A DNA stretch of 64,000 nucleotides from assembly GCF_002245625.1 (NCBI RefSeq), contig NZ_NOIG01000004.1:620001-684000 (forward strand), read 5' to 3'. Positions 52,515 to 62,482 of this stretch are shown in pieces. This stretch comes from Acidovorax kalamii (lineage in GTDB: Bacteria; Pseudomonadota; Gammaproteobacteria; Burkholderiales; Burkholderiaceae_C). Both the position numbers and the translations under genes were made by a program. Positions within the stretch are counted from its first letter, which is position 1. Each line of letters starts with the position of its first letter. The notes beneath the pieces were generated by a model, which was not told the origin of the DNA, ran no database searches, and saw nothing but the letters and a program-made list of their open reading frames with translations.

Positions 52515-52723
52515 TTTTTGGCTTCACCGAGGCACAGATCTCGGGCTTCTTCCTCACCTATGGCGTGGGCGCGTTCATCGCCTACATGCTGTTCATCATC
52601 GGGCAGCTGGCGTGGGAATCGAAGGCCGGGCGGTTTGGCACCTTTGTGCTCTTCCTGGGCCTGGGCGTGGGGTTTCTGGGGTTCCTGGCCAAGGTGGTAA
52701 TCCAGTGGTGGCTGGAGAAGTGA
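52511..52723 (+). CDS. DUF2788 small membrane protein
   Basis: 70 residues with two membrane segments (FFLTYGVGAFIAYMLFIIG and FVLFLGLGVGFLGFLAKVV). Starts with GTG at 52511 within GTGA, overlapping the DUF2189 stop. Conserved small family in betaproteobacteria, function unknown. Confidence 0.88.
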   Translation: MIFGFTEAQISGFFLTYGVGAFIAYMLFIIGQLAWESKAGRFGTFVLFLGLGVGFLGFLAKVVIQWWLEK

Positions 52724-52773
52724 GCGGGCCAGAAATCCACTGAGACCACCGCACGGGCTTAGCAGCAGCCGCC

Positions 52774-53811
52774 TCAGCGCGGCCAGGACCGCAGGCCCAG
52801 CTCCTGCGCCAGCTGGCGGTAGTCGGCCAGACTGCGTTGCACGAACTCCTCCAGCGCCGCGCCAGTGCGCGCAAACGGGTACAGGCCGTACTGGCTGCAC
52901 AGCGCGGCGTAACCGGGTGCGGCCAGTGCATCGGCAAAAGCCGTCACCCAGGCACGCACGGCGGCATCGGGGGCGGTGGCGGCCATGTACAGGCCGCGCA
53001 CCGTGGGCCAGACCAGGTCCACGCCCTGCTCGCGCGCCGTGGGCAGGTCGGCCAGGGCGCCGGGCAGGCGGGCCTGTGCCAGCACGGCCAGAAAGCGCAG
53101 GGGCGCGCCCTTGTCCAAAGCCTGCCGGGCCTCGGCCGCATCGCCGGTGAAGACGCCGATGTGGCCGCCGCGCAGGGCCTTCAGGGCCTCGCCGCCGCCT
53201 TCGAATGACACAAAGCGCATGCGCTTGGGGTCCTGCCCGGCGGCGCGGGTCAGCAGGGCGGCTTTCATCCAGTCCTGGCTACCCAGGGTGCCGCCCGCGC
53301 CAAACACCACGCGGGCCGGGTCCTTGCGCAGCGCGGCCACCACGTCTTGCAGGCGCTGGTGGGGCGAATCGCGGTGCACGGCCACCACGCCATAGTCGGT
53401 GCCCAGCGTGGCGATCCAGCGCACGGCGCTCACCGGGTGCGGGCCGAAGCGGCCCTGCGCGATGTTGAGCAGCGAGCCGCTGGAGAACGCCACCAGCGTG
53501 CCTGGCCCGCCCAGCCGTCCGGTGGCGACCTGGTCAAACGCAACGGCGCCGATGCCGCCGGGCAGGTAGCGTGTGTGCAGCGGCGGGCGTGCGGGGCGCA
53601 CCACCTGCACCGCCTGGGTGGCCAGGCCGCAGGTCAGGTCGAACCCGCCGCCGGGGCGGGAGGGGGCGATGCATTCCGCGGGCTCCAGCGATGCGTCGGC
53701 CGCCCACGCAGCAGGCCCGTGCGCAGCGCCTGAAGTGCCCGCCAGTGCTGCCAGCCACTGCAGGGCGTGGCGGCGGGGCAGGGTGGGGAGGGGGTGTGGT
53801 GCGGACGGCAT
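52774..53811 (-). CDS. tctC: Bug/TctC-type substrate-binding protein
   Basis: 345 residues. Signal with twin arginine RRHALQWLAALAG, cleaved near AWAAD. Mature part has CIAPSRPGGGFDLTCGLA and RFVSFEGGGEALKAL, the two Bug ligand loops. It is the last gene of tctD-tctE-tctC. In such systems the binding protein can act as extracellular sensor partner of TctE as well as transport component; no tctA/tctB pair is adjacent here. Confidence 0.92.
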   Translation of the reverse strand: MPSAPHPLPTLPRRHALQWLAALAGTSGAAHGPAAWAADASLEPAECIAPSRPGGGFDLTCGLATQAVQVVRPARPPLHTRYLPGGIGAVAFDQVATGRLGGPGTLVAFSSGSLLNIAQGRFGPHPVSAVRWIATLGTDYGVVAVHRDSPHQRLQDVVAALRKDPARVVFGAGGTLGSQDWMKAALLTRAAGQDPKRMRFVSFEGGGEALKALRGGHIGVFTGDAAEARQALDKGAPLRFLAVLAQARLPGALADLPTAREQGVDLVWPTVRGLYMAATAPDAAVRAWVTAFADALAAPGYAALCSQYGLYPFARTGAALEEFVQRSLADYRQLAQELGLRSWPR

Positions 53812-53858
53812 GCGGGGCGAATTCTGGCGGAATCTGGGGTGCTGCGGGATGGGGGTTT

Positions 53859-55256
53859 TCAGCCCCGGGGCCACCACAGGATGGCCAGCAAGCCGGGCCC
53901 ACCCGCGCGTTCTTCGAGCCGCAGGCCGCCCCGGTGCCGCTCGGCGATGGAGCGTGCAATCGCCAGCCCCAGGCCTGAGCCGCCTGCCGCCGCCTGCGAG
54001 CCACGCCGGTAGCGCTGGCCGAGTGCATCGCGTTCGCTGGCGGGCAGGCCGGGGCCGTTGTCTTCCACGCTGAGGCTCCAGCCCAGGCCGTCGCCCGCAG
54101 CCGATACGGTGACCGTGCCGTGCTCGGGTGTGTAGGCAATGGCGTTGGCGGCCAGGTTGGTGAGCGCCTCGCGCAGCAGGCCACTGTCGCCCACGGCCAT
54201 GAACTCGGGCGTGGGGGTGTGGATGCCAAAGTCGATCTGCCGAGCGCGGGCGCGGGGCAGCAGCTCCAGCGCCACGGCGCGCAGCAGCGCGGCCAGGTCG
54301 AACGGGGCCAGCTCCACCGCAGCCGTATCGCTCCGACCCAGGGCCAGCAGCTGCTGGGTGCTGCGCGTGGCGCGCGCGACTTCGCCGCCGATGGCTTCCA
54401 GGGTGTGCTGCACCTGGGTGGCGTCGGTCTCGCGCCGGGCGTAGTCGATCTGCATCTGCAGCGTGGTGAGGTGGGTGCGCAGCTGGTGCGAGGCATCGTC
54501 CAGAAACTGCCGCTGCTGGGCCACCAGGTCTTGCGTGCGCGCCATCTGCTGGTTGGCGGCAGCCACCAGGGGGCGGATGTCGGCGGGCAGGTCGGTGTCG
54601 GCCATGGGGGTCATGTCGTCGGGGCTGCGCGCCTGCACCTCGCGCGCCAGGCGCGCCAGCGGCCGCAGCGCCACGGCCAGCGTGGCGGCTGTGCCCAGCA
54701 CCATGAGCGCCAGCACCAGCGTGTCGCGCAGCGCGGCCCGGCGCACAAAGCGGCGCGTGAACTCCTGCCGCGAGCGGGTGCTTTCGGCCACCTGCACCAG
54801 CACGCTGCTGGCATTGGCCCCGGGCGCGGCGCCTTCCACCGCGCGGCGGTAGGCGGCCAGCCGCACGGATTCGCCGAAATAGGTGGCGTCGTAGAAGCGG
54901 GGCACGCCGGGGGTAAGCGTGCCGGGCGGCAGGGGCAGGTCGGCATTGCCAAGTTCCACCAGCCCGTCGGACGAGGCCACGCGGAAGTACACATTGCCGC
55001 TGGCCGTGAGTTCAAAAAATTCGAGCATGCTGTAAGGCAGCTCGGCCGACAGACCGCCCGACGCCGTAGAGATGTTGGCGTCGATGGATTTGAGCGCCCC
55101 GAGCAGCGATCGGTCGTAGGCCGCGTTGGCCGCCTCCAGCGCGTCGTGCCGCGTCATCCACAGCTCCACGCCCGTCACCACGGCCAGCAGCGGCAGCAGC
55201 AGCAGGGCCAGCAGCCGCCACAGGCTGGCGCGGCGCAGGCGCGCGATCAGTGTCAT
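53859..55256 (-). CDS. tctE: Sensor histidine kinase (TctE-like)
   Basis: 465 residues. Two membrane segments (about 15-32 and 172-195) flank a periplasmic TctE-type sensor domain of about 140 residues. HAMP-like linker, phospho-accepting His in DDASHQLRTHLTTLQ near residue 250, N box NLAANAIAYTPEHGTV, and G boxes EDNGPGLP and GGSGLGLAIARSIA. Starts three bases after the tctD stop, so the pair is coupled. Confidence 0.93.
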   Translation of the reverse strand: MTLIARLRRASLWRLLALLLLPLLAVVTGVELWMTRHDALEAANAAYDRSLLGALKSIDANISTASGGLSAELPYSMLEFFELTASGNVYFRVASSDGLVELGNADLPLPPGTLTPGVPRFYDATYFGESVRLAAYRRAVEGAAPGANASSVLVQVAESTRSRQEFTRRFVRRAALRDTLVLALMVLGTAATLAVALRPLARLAREVQARSPDDMTPMADTDLPADIRPLVAAANQQMARTQDLVAQQRQFLDDASHQLRTHLTTLQMQIDYARRETDATQVQHTLEAIGGEVARATRSTQQLLALGRSDTAAVELAPFDLAALLRAVALELLPRARARQIDFGIHTPTPEFMAVGDSGLLREALTNLAANAIAYTPEHGTVTVSAAGDGLGWSLSVEDNGPGLPASERDALGQRYRRGSQAAAGGSGLGLAIARSIAERHRGGLRLEERAGGPGLLAILWWPRG

Positions 55257-55259
55257 GGT

Positions 55260-55928
55260 TCAGCCTGTTTCCAGCGCATAGCCCAGGCCGCGCAGCGTAG
55301 TGATGCGCACACCGCTGCCATCGAGCCGCTTGCGCAGGCGGTGCACAAACACTTCCACGGCTTCGGGGTGCACGTCCTCGTCGTCAGAGAACACGCGGTC
55401 CAGGATCTGCTGCTTGGAAAACGGCTCGCCACTGCGCTGCACCAGCACGCGCAGCACGGCGTGCTCGCGCGGCGACAGGGCCAGGGGCTCGCCATGCAGC
55501 ATGAACTGCTTGCGCGGGTTGTCGTACACCAGCGCGCCACAGGCCAGACGCGGGTGCTCGTTGCCGCGTGCGCGGCGCACCAGGGCATGCAGGCGGGCCT
55601 CCAGCTCGGCCAGCTCGAAAGGCTTGGCCAGAAAGTCGTCAGCCCCCGCGTTGAGCGAGCGCACACGCTCGTCCAGCGAATCGCGGGCCGTGAGGATCAG
55701 CGCGGGCAGGCGCTGGTCGCGGTCGCGCAGGCGCTGCAGTACGGCCTGACCGTCCAGCCCGGGCAGACCCAGATCCAGCACCAGCGCGTCGTAGTTGTCG
55801 TGCTGCTGCAGCGCACGGTCGGCCAGGCGCCCGTCGTTCACCCATTCCACCTGGATGCCCGCATGCTCCAGCGCGCGGCTGAGCCAGGTGCCCAGGTTGT
55901 GGTCGTCTTCGGCCAGGAGGATGCGCAT
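55260..55928 (-). CDS. tctD: OmpR-family response regulator (TctD-like)
   Basis: 222 residues. Receiver domain with acidic EDD, phospho-accepting Asp in LVLDLGLPGLDG near residue 51 and lysine in DDFLAKPF; C-terminal winged helix (SPREHAVLRVLVQ, HPEAVEVFVHRLRKRLDG). Partner of the adjacent TctE kinase; usual target in this family is a tricarboxylate transporter operon. Confidence 0.94.
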   Translation of the reverse strand: MRILLAEDDHNLGTWLSRALEHAGIQVEWVNDGRLADRALQQHDNYDALVLDLGLPGLDGQAVLQRLRDRDQRLPALILTARDSLDERVRSLNAGADDFLAKPFELAELEARLHALVRRARGNEHPRLACGALVYDNPRKQFMLHGEPLALSPREHAVLRVLVQRSGEPFSKQQILDRVFSDDEDVHPEAVEVFVHRLRKRLDGSGVRITTLRGLGYALETG

Positions 55929-56019
55929 GGGGGAATGCTACTGCGGTGCTTGTTTCGGCTTTTGCTGCGCTTGCTTATGGCGTGCGACTACGATGCGCAG
56001 GACAAAAGAGGGAGAGGGT

Positions 56020-56457
56020 ATGGACAAACGTGACAAGCGGCCTTTGCGGGGGCTGTCCCACAGATGGCGCATGGAAGAGAGGGTGAGAGACGCAGGCGGC
56101 TGGTGGTCGTCCAGCTTGGTTTTCAAGGTCGCCTGCGCGCTGTTGGGCATTGCCGCAGGGAGCCTTTTGGCGTTGCTGCTCGGCTTTGCGGGGGCTGCGT
56201 TGGGCGGCCCCTCTGATGCGATGGGCTCCTTGCTGGCCGCTGGAGCAATGTCGGGCGCCGCGTGTGGCGCGTTGGCGCCCAACATCTTGCTGCATGCCAT
56301 CACAGGGTTGGCGTACTTTCTTGCAGGACTGATCTCCGCCATGGGAGGAGAAGACATCGCTGACACCCCCTCCCGTGAAGGCTGGTTGAAGGCCTGCGTC
56401 ATTGTGGGAGCCCTCTATGTGCTGGGGCTTTCCATTGGATGGGGCATCTTGCGCTGA
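56020..56457 (+). CDS. Hypothetical small membrane protein
   Basis: 145 residues, basic N-terminus of about 30 residues, then three or four membrane segments rich in Gly and Ala (VFKVACALLGIAAGSLLALLLGFAGAALGG and others). GGGAGAGGG lies directly before the ATG. Convergent with the Bug gene, divergent from tctD. No family recognised. Confidence 0.7.
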   Translation: MDKRDKRPLRGLSHRWRMEERVRDAGGWWSSSLVFKVACALLGIAAGSLLALLLGFAGAALGGPSDAMGSLLAAGAMSGAACGALAPNILLHAITGLAYFLAGLISAMGGEDIADTPSREGWLKACVIVGALYVLGLSIGWGILR

Positions 56458-56475
56458 AACGCAACGCCCCCCTTC

Positions 56476-57489
56476 TCAATCTGGCTTGATCTGCGCGCGC
56501 TTGATTACTTTCTGCCAGCGCGCCTGCTCCGCCGCAATGAACTGTGCAAACTGCGCGGGTGTGCCGCCGATGGCTTCGGCGGCGTCACCGTTCAGGCGCT
56601 TGAGGGCTTCGGGGGCCTTGACGGCCTTCATGGTTTCGGCGGCCAGCTTGTCCAGGTGTTCTTTGGGCAGGCTCGCGGGGGCCAGCATGCCGTACCACTG
56701 CGTCATCTCGAAGCCGGGGAAGCCCTGTTCGGCTACTGTGGGCACGTCGGGCAGCTGCGGCAGGCGCTGGGTGGAGCCGGTGGCGATGCAGCGCACCTTG
56801 CCGGACTTGATGAACGGGAGCAGGGCCGCAGCGCCCACCGATGCGGCATCAAGGCGGCCGGAGAGCAGGTCGGTCATCATGGGGCCGGTGCCCCGGTAGG
56901 GCACGTGCAGCATGAAGATCTCGGCGGTCATCTTGAGGTATTCAAACGCGAGGTGGCCCGCGCTGCCATTGCCTGCCGAGCCGTAGCTGAGCTTGCCCGG
57001 GTTCTTCTTGGCGTAGGCGATGAACTCCTTGAGGTTCTTGGCGGGCACGTCGGGGTGCACCACGTACAGGCTGGGCACCTTGGCCAGCAGGCTCACGGGC
57101 TTGAAGTCCTTGTTGGCGTCGTAGGGCAGCTTGTCGAAGATGTAGGGGTTGACGGCCAGCGTGCCGATGTGGCCCAGGATGAGGGTGTGCTGGTCTTCGG
57201 CACGGGCCACTTCCTGCATGGCGATGTTGCCTGCGGCGCCGGGCTTGTTGTCCACAAACACGCTCTGGCCCAGGGTCTTGCTCAGCTCGGCCGCTGTGGA
57301 GCGCGCCACGATCTCGGAGCTGCCGCCCGGTGCAAAGGGCACCACAAAACGCACAGACTTGGCGGGCCATGCGGCCTGGGCCGACGCAGCGGCGGGCAGC
57401 AGGCCGCCCAGTGCCAGGGCGCTGCCTGCGCCCAGCAGGTGGCGGCGGGTGGGGTGGAAGGCGGGGTTGGTGTCGTTGTCGAACAGCAT
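56476..57489 (-). CDS. Bug/TctC-type substrate-binding protein
   Basis: 337 residues. Twin-arginine-like signal TRRHLLGAGSALALGG, cleaved near ASAQA. Bug loops VPFAPGGSSEIVARST and, later, HVPYRGTGPMMTDLLSGR, typical of the family. GGAGA precedes the ATG at 57489. No transporter membrane genes beside it, as is common for the many orphan Bug genes of Burkholderiales. Ligand unknown. Confidence 0.92.
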   Translation of the reverse strand: MLFDNDTNPAFHPTRRHLLGAGSALALGGLLPAAASAQAAWPAKSVRFVVPFAPGGSSEIVARSTAAELSKTLGQSVFVDNKPGAAGNIAMQEVARAEDQHTLILGHIGTLAVNPYIFDKLPYDANKDFKPVSLLAKVPSLYVVHPDVPAKNLKEFIAYAKKNPGKLSYGSAGNGSAGHLAFEYLKMTAEIFMLHVPYRGTGPMMTDLLSGRLDAASVGAAALLPFIKSGKVRCIATGSTQRLPQLPDVPTVAEQGFPGFEMTQWYGMLAPASLPKEHLDKLAAETMKAVKAPEALKRLNGDAAEAIGGTPAQFAQFIAAEQARWQKVIKRAQIKPD

Positions 57490-57609
57490 GGGTGTCTCCG
57501 TGAAAGCCGTTGTGGCGTTGCCCGGCGTATGGTGTGCGCAGCGTGCTTTCGGAATGCTGTCAGTCGGCCTGGGGTTTACCCGAGGCACCCCGGGCCGTCA
57601 AAGCGGGGT

Positions 57610-58914
57610 TCAGGCTTGTGCCGCTACTGCCGTGCCGCTGAGCACGGCGCCTTCCAGCGTGGCCGGGTAGGGGCCTGCCACATAGTCGCCGCAGGCCGTC
57701 AGCCCCGGCAGCACCTGCATGCCGGGCCGCTGCAGGCCAGGGGTGCAGGCAAAGGTGGCGCGTTTTTCCACCACGGTCTGCACGGGCTGCAGGCCGGTCA
57801 GGCCCAGCTGGGCGGCGGCCTGCTGCAGCACCTGCTGCTCGATCAATGCGCGGTCCCCATCACTGGCGCTCACCACAAAGGCCAGCAGCCCGTGCTGGCC
57901 GTCGAGCTGGCCCCTGTCGAACACAAACTGCGCCGGGTGGGTAGCGGTGTTGCGCAGCGCCAGCATGGGCAGGGGCAGGTGGGCGCCCGGGGCGTGGGCA
58001 TAGACGGTGGTGATGGCCTCAAACCGCAGGGCGCTGGTGGTGGCGCTCCAGCGGGCTGCACCGGCCAGGCCCGCCGTGCCTGCCAGGCCTTCGACCAGGC
58101 GGCTGGCCTCCCAGGACGGGCAGGCCAGGGTGATGTGGTCGAACGCTCCGGGTTCTTCGGTGCCGTTGGCGGCCACTACCGGCTGCCAACGCCCGCCGGG
58201 CAATGGTTGCAGGCGCTGAATGCGCTGGCCGGTGAGGACCTGGCCGCCTTGCTGCTGCAGCCAGTGGGCAACGGCTTCGGGAAAGAGGGCGCCTAAGTCC
58301 GCACGTGGCAGCAGCAGGTTGGAGCCGCCGCGCCCGCTGAACAGGCTGTCCTGCAGCACGCGCAGAAACACCTGGCCGCTGGCCTGGTTGGCGGGGGTGT
58401 TGAGGGCCGACACACACAGCGGGTCGATGAACTCAGCCATGAGCCGGGGCGTGAGCGGCGCGCACAGCGTGGCCACCGATGTGGCGGGCGCGCAGCGAAA
58501 GCCGCGCAGCTGCCAGGCCGTGGCTGTGCGCAGCAGTGCCAGCTTGTCGCGCCAGCCCCAGCCCTTGGCGCGGGCAATGCCCAGCAGCGCATCGAGGGGT
58601 GGGGGCAGGTCGGGCAGCTGCAGGCCCTGGCCGTCGGGGAACTGCAGCGTGAGCGGCAGGCGCAGCAGCGCAGTATCGATGTCCACGCCCACCAGCCGCA
58701 TCAGGCGCAGGCTTTCGGCGTAGGCGCCGATCAGGATGTGCTGGCCGTTGTCGAGCGTGGCGGGCGTGCCATCGGGCAGCGCGCCCGGCACGGCGCGCGC
58801 CCGGCCGCCCACGGTGCGCGCGGCCTCGAACACGGTGACCTGGCGCCCTGCCTGCACATGGGCAATGGCGGCGGCCATGCCCGCCCAGCCTGCGCCGATG
58901 ACGGCGACCTTCAT
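57610..58914 (-). CDS. hpnE: Hydroxysqualene dehydroxylase (HpnE)
   Basis: 434-residue flavoprotein that, with HpnC and HpnD, makes squalene from farnesyl diphosphate. N-terminal FAD motif VAVIGAGWAGMAAAIAHVQAG, RTVGGRARAV, DNGQHILIGAY typical of squalene-associated desaturases, and C-terminal AGDYVAG-like CGDYVAGPYPATLEGAVLSG. Starts 16 bases after hpnD on the same strand. Confidence 0.92.
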   Translation of the reverse strand: MKVAVIGAGWAGMAAAIAHVQAGRQVTVFEAARTVGGRARAVPGALPDGTPATLDNGQHILIGAYAESLRLMRLVGVDIDTALLRLPLTLQFPDGQGLQLPDLPPPLDALLGIARAKGWGWRDKLALLRTATAWQLRGFRCAPATSVATLCAPLTPRLMAEFIDPLCVSALNTPANQASGQVFLRVLQDSLFSGRGGSNLLLPRADLGALFPEAVAHWLQQQGGQVLTGQRIQRLQPLPGGRWQPVVAANGTEEPGAFDHITLACPSWEASRLVEGLAGTAGLAGAARWSATTSALRFEAITTVYAHAPGAHLPLPMLALRNTATHPAQFVFDRGQLDGQHGLLAFVVSASDGDRALIEQQVLQQAAAQLGLTGLQPVQTVVEKRATFACTPGLQRPGMQVLPGLTACGDYVAGPYPATLEGAVLSGTAVAAQA

Positions 58915-58930
58915 GGACGCGGGCCCACGG

Positions 58931-59773
58931 CTAAGACATCCGGCCCAGGGCTTGCACCTTCCACGCCAGCCAGAACTTGCGCAGCGGCGTGAGGCGGATG
59001 CGCTGGTGCAGCACCTGGAAGTTTTCGTGCTCGATCTCGCGCAGCAGGGTGCGGTAGATGTTGGCCATCATCAGGCCGGGTTTCTGGGCGCGGCGGTCGG
59101 CATCGGGCAGCAAGGCAAACGCTTCGTCGTACAGCCGGTGCGCGCGCTCGGCCTGAAAGCGCATCAGCGCCGTGAAGCGGTCGGAGTAGGTGCGCTTCAA
59201 GATCTCGTGTGCCTTCACATCAAACTGCTGCAGCTCGTTCACCGGCAGGTAAATGCGGCCCAGCATCGCGTCTTCGCCCACGTCGCGGATGATGTTGGTG
59301 AGCTGGAAGGCCAGGCCCAGCCTGTGGGCGTATTCGGTGGTGCGCGGGTCGGTCTGGCCGAAGATGCGTGCGGCGACTTCGCCCACGATGCCCGCCACCA
59401 GGTGGCAGTAGCCCTTGAGGCCCGCAAAGTCGAGGTAGCGGGTCTGCTCCAGGTCCATCTGGCAGCCGTCGATCACGGCCTGCAGGTGGCGTTGTTCAAT
59501 GCCATAGTCGGCCGCCAGCGGCATCAGCGCCTGCATCACGGGGTGGGTGGGCTGGCCCGCATAGGCCTTGGCCACCTCGCCCTGCCACCAGGCCAGCTTG
59601 GTGCGCGCCACGCCAGGGTCGGAGACTTCGTCCACCACATCGTCCACTTCGCGGCAGAAAGCATAAAACGCCGTGATCGCGGCGCGGCGCGGGGCCGGCA
59701 GGAACAGGAAGGCGTAGTAGAAGCTGCTGCCCGAGGCCACGGCTTTTTGCTGTACGTATTGCTGTGGGGTCAT
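58931..59773 (-). CDS. hpnD: Presqualene diphosphate synthase (HpnD)
   Basis: 280 residues of the trans-isoprenyl (squalene/phytoene synthase) fold. Aspartate-rich motifs DDVVDE near residue 43 and, later, IIRDVGEDA; SFYYAFLFLPAPRR is typical of HpnD. Condenses two farnesyl diphosphates. The ATG at 59773 removes a 22-residue unlikely extension. Followed directly by hpnE. Confidence 0.92.
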   Translation of the reverse strand: MTPQQYVQQKAVASGSSFYYAFLFLPAPRRAAITAFYAFCREVDDVVDEVSDPGVARTKLAWWQGEVAKAYAGQPTHPVMQALMPLAADYGIEQRHLQAVIDGCQMDLEQTRYLDFAGLKGYCHLVAGIVGEVAARIFGQTDPRTTEYAHRLGLAFQLTNIIRDVGEDAMLGRIYLPVNELQQFDVKAHEILKRTYSDRFTALMRFQAERAHRLYDEAFALLPDADRRAQKPGLMMANIYRTLLREIEHENFQVLHQRIRLTPLRKFWLAWKVQALGRMS

Positions 59774-59882
59774 GGGGCGCGATTGTCCCATGGCGGACAT
59801 GGCCCGCCACGGCAACCGGGCAGCTGGCGGAGGCCGCAACTCCGCAGTTTGGCCTGACTGTTCTGCGGCAGGCCGAAGGGCA

Positions 59883-60779
59883 TCAAAAGGCGATTTGTTC
59901 CACGCCCACGTCGCTGGGCCGCTTGAGCGCTTCGCGCATGAAGACGCTCATGGGGAGCGTGCCTTGGTCCGAGTGGAACCACTTTTTGTAGAGAGCCGCC
60001 ATCTCCCCGGTCTGGATCAGGCGGCGGGTGACTTGGTCTACCAGCTCCTTGAAGCGAGGGTCTTGCCTGCGCAGGCCAATGCTGTAGGGCTCTACCGAAA
60101 GGCGCTTTTCCAGAAACTGGTAGTCCCCCATGGCCTTGCCCAGCCGGGTCATGGGGCTCCATAGGCCTGCATCGTCTGCAAAAACTGCATCTGCCTCCCG
60201 GCGCGTGAGTGCATCCAATCCCTGTGCGGTGCTGTCTACCGGCACGTAGATGAATTTGCGGTGGTAGGTGCGTTCGTTGGTGGCCAGCAGGCCGTCATTG
60301 GTGGTTTTCCGTTCGACGGCAATGCGTTTGCCATTCAGATCGTCCACCGTCTTGATGCCCGAGTCCTTGCGCACGAGGAAGGCGGTGGTGGCAATGAAGA
60401 TGTGGTGGCTGAAGGCGACTTCCTTCTGGCGCTCCAGGGTGTTGGTGGTCGTGCCGCATTCCAGGTCCACTACGTTGTTTTTCAGGTCCGCCAAGCGGTT
60501 CTTGCCGTCCACCAGCACATAGGTCAGGCGCAGGTCGGGGCGCTTGAGTTCTTTCTTGAGCTCCTCATAAATCCTGGTGCAGATGTCAACGCTGTAGCCA
60601 CGCACCTGCCCGGTGGCTGGGTCTTTGTAGGAGAAGGGGTGGGATGCCTCGCGGTGCCCCAGTCGCAATTCGCCGGTCTTGGAAATGTGGGTGAGGGTGT
60701 CTTGCGCCCAGGCGCCAGGGGACATGCAGGACAGGGGAAGGATCAGCAGCAGGGCTCGCAGCGCAGAGAAGAGATGCAT
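59883..60779 (-). CDS. Amino-acid ABC transporter substrate-binding protein (GltI-like)
   Basis: 298 residues from 60779; an in-frame ATG at 60806 is possible. Sec signal ending at AWAQ near 26. The type-II binding fold has TGELRLGHREASHPFSY, then SVDICTRIYEELK, DLECGTTTNTLERQKEVAFS and KWFHSDQ, which resembles glutamate/aspartate-binding GltI. No permease or ATPase is adjacent, so it must share a transporter encoded elsewhere. It sits between sdaA and hpnD. Confidence 0.88.
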   Translation of the reverse strand: MHLFSALRALLLILPLSCMSPGAWAQDTLTHISKTGELRLGHREASHPFSYKDPATGQVRGYSVDICTRIYEELKKELKRPDLRLTYVLVDGKNRLADLKNNVVDLECGTTTNTLERQKEVAFSHHIFIATTAFLVRKDSGIKTVDDLNGKRIAVERKTTNDGLLATNERTYHRKFIYVPVDSTAQGLDALTRREADAVFADDAGLWSPMTRLGKAMGDYQFLEKRLSVEPYSIGLRRQDPRFKELVDQVTRRLIQTGEMAALYKKWFHSDQGTLPMSVFMREALKRPSDVGVEQIAF

Positions 60780-60896
60780 AGGAAACGGAAAAGGTGACGG
60801 GGCCATGCATGCCAGGCGTCCCAGGAAGCGCGCGAGGCTGCACGCCGCGCATTGTGCTGCGGCATCTGCCGTTGTGTCACATTGGTGACAGATTTG

Positions 60897-62297
60897 TCAG
60901 CATTCCACAACATTCACGGCCAGGCCGCCGCGCGAGGTCTCCTTGTATTTGATCTTCATGTCCGCGCCGGTCTGCATCATGGTCTTGATGACCTTGTCGA
61001 GCGAGACCACATGCTGGCCGTCGCCACGCAGCGCCATGCGGGCGGCGTTGATGGCCTTGATGGCGCCCATGGCGTTGCGTTCGATGCAGGGGATCTGCAC
61101 CAGGCCGCCCACGGGGTCGCAGGTCATGCCCAGGTTGTGCTCCATGCCGATCTCGGCGGCGTTCTCAATCTGCTCGGGGCTGCCGCCCATCACGGCTGCG
61201 AGCGCGCCTGCCGCCATGGAGCAGGCCACGCCCACCTCGCCCTGGCAGCCTACCTCGGCGCCCGAGAGAGATGCGTTCTCCTTATAGATGATGCCGATGG
61301 CACCGGCGGTGAGCAAAAAGGTGGCGATGCCGTCCTCGTTGGCGCCTGGCAAGAAGTTGACGTAGTAATGCAGCACGGCCGGGATCACGCCCGCCGCGCC
61401 GTTGGTGGGGGCGGTCACCACGCGGCCGCCAGCGGCGTTCTCCTCGTTCACAGCCATGGCGTAGAGGTTCACCCAGTCCAGCATCGAGAGCGGGTCGCGC
61501 AGCGCGGCCTCGGGGGCGCTGCTGAGCTTGTGGTGCAGCTCGGCCGCGCGGCGGCGCACGTGCATGGGGCCGGGCAGGGTGCCGGTGCTGGCGCAGCCGC
61601 GCTGCACGGCACCGGCCATGGTTTTCCAGATGGCCATGAGCTGGCGGCGCACCTCGGCGCTGCTGCGCCAGTGTTGTTCGTTGGCGGCCATGAGCTGGGC
61701 CGGGGTAAGCCCGGTGGCCTGGCACTGGGCCAGCAGCTCTGCCCCGGTGCGGAAGGGGTGGGGTAGGCCCTGGGCATGGCCGGCCGTATCAGGCCCTGCA
61801 GTGGCAGCGCTGTTGAGCACACGCTCGCCCGCCGCGTCGATCACAAAACCACCGCCCACCGAGTAGTACTCACGCGCAGCAATTTCGTTGCCCTGCGCGT
61901 CAAACGCGTGAAACGCCATGCCGTTGGGGTGCAGCGGCAGGCTTTTGCGGCGGAACAGCAGGTGCTCTTTTTCAACAAACGGCACCACATGCTCGCCCAG
62001 CAGCGCCAGCGTTTGCCGGGTGCGGATGTCGGCGATGGCGGGCTGGATCTGGTCCGGATCGATGTGGTCGGGCTCGTGCCCGGCCAGGCCCAGCAGCACG
62101 GCCTTGTCGGTGCCGTGGCCCACGCCGGTGGCAGACAGGGAGCCAAACAGTTCCACCGTGACGTGGTGCACGGCGGCCAGGCCCAGGGTGCCCTGCAATT
62201 GGCAGGCAAACTGCCGCGCCGCAATCATGGGCCCCACGGTGTGGGAGCTGGACGGGCCGATACCGATCTTGAAGAGGTCGAAAACGCTGACGGACAT
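60897..62297 (-). CDS. sdaA: L-serine ammonia-lyase
   Basis: 466-residue single-chain Fe-S enzyme turning L-serine into pyruvate and ammonia. N-terminal beta domain begins [21 protein letters not shown]. The alpha domain has cysteines for the cluster in [26 protein letters not shown] and [10 protein letters not shown]. Start at 62297 is the family start. A small hairpin TGTCACCAATGTGACA lies after the stop on the minus strand. Interrupts the hpn group. Confidence 0.95.
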   Translation of the reverse strand: MSVSVFDLFKIGIGPSSSHTVGPMIAARQFACQLQGTLGLAAVHHVTVELFGSLSATGVGHGTDKAVLLGLAGHEPDHIDPDQIQPAIADIRTRQTLALLGEHVVPFVEKEHLLFRRKSLPLHPNGMAFHAFDAQGNEIAAREYYSVGGGFVIDAAGERVLNSAATAGPDTAGHAQGLPHPFRTGAELLAQCQATGLTPAQLMAANEQHWRSSAEVRRQLMAIWKTMAGAVQRGCASTGTLPGPMHVRRRAAELHHKLSSAPEAALRDPLSMLDWVNLYAMAVNEENAAGGRVVTAPTNGAAGVIPAVLHYYVNFLPGANEDGIATFLLTAGAIGIIYKENASLSGAEVGCQGEVGVACSMAAGALAAVMGGSPEQIENAAEIGMEHNLGMTCDPVGGLVQIPCIERNAMGAIKAINAARMALRGDGQHVVSLDKVIKTMMQTGADMKIKYKETSRGGLAVNVVEC

Positions 62298-62482
62298 GGT
62301 GGGTGTGTGACCGGAAGGGCTTCGGGCCAGTGCGCTTGTGGCGCGGGCCCTGGGGTATTGAGTGAAGCCGCTTCGGCGGCGGCAGGTGGCGGCGAGGCTA
62401 ACCGCACACCGCACCTCCGGCATGCTCGCTATCCCTGCCCTGTGACATCGCGCTGGTCAGGGTTAGGGCAACAAATGGTGGC

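Noticed and set aside
54120..58296. Two long plus-strand frames (637 and 546 codons) opposite tctE/tctD and Bug/hpnE
   Set aside because: Both are His/Gln/Gly-rich and cover well-supported minus-strand genes; only the short end of the region (56020-56457) looks coding on the plus strand.
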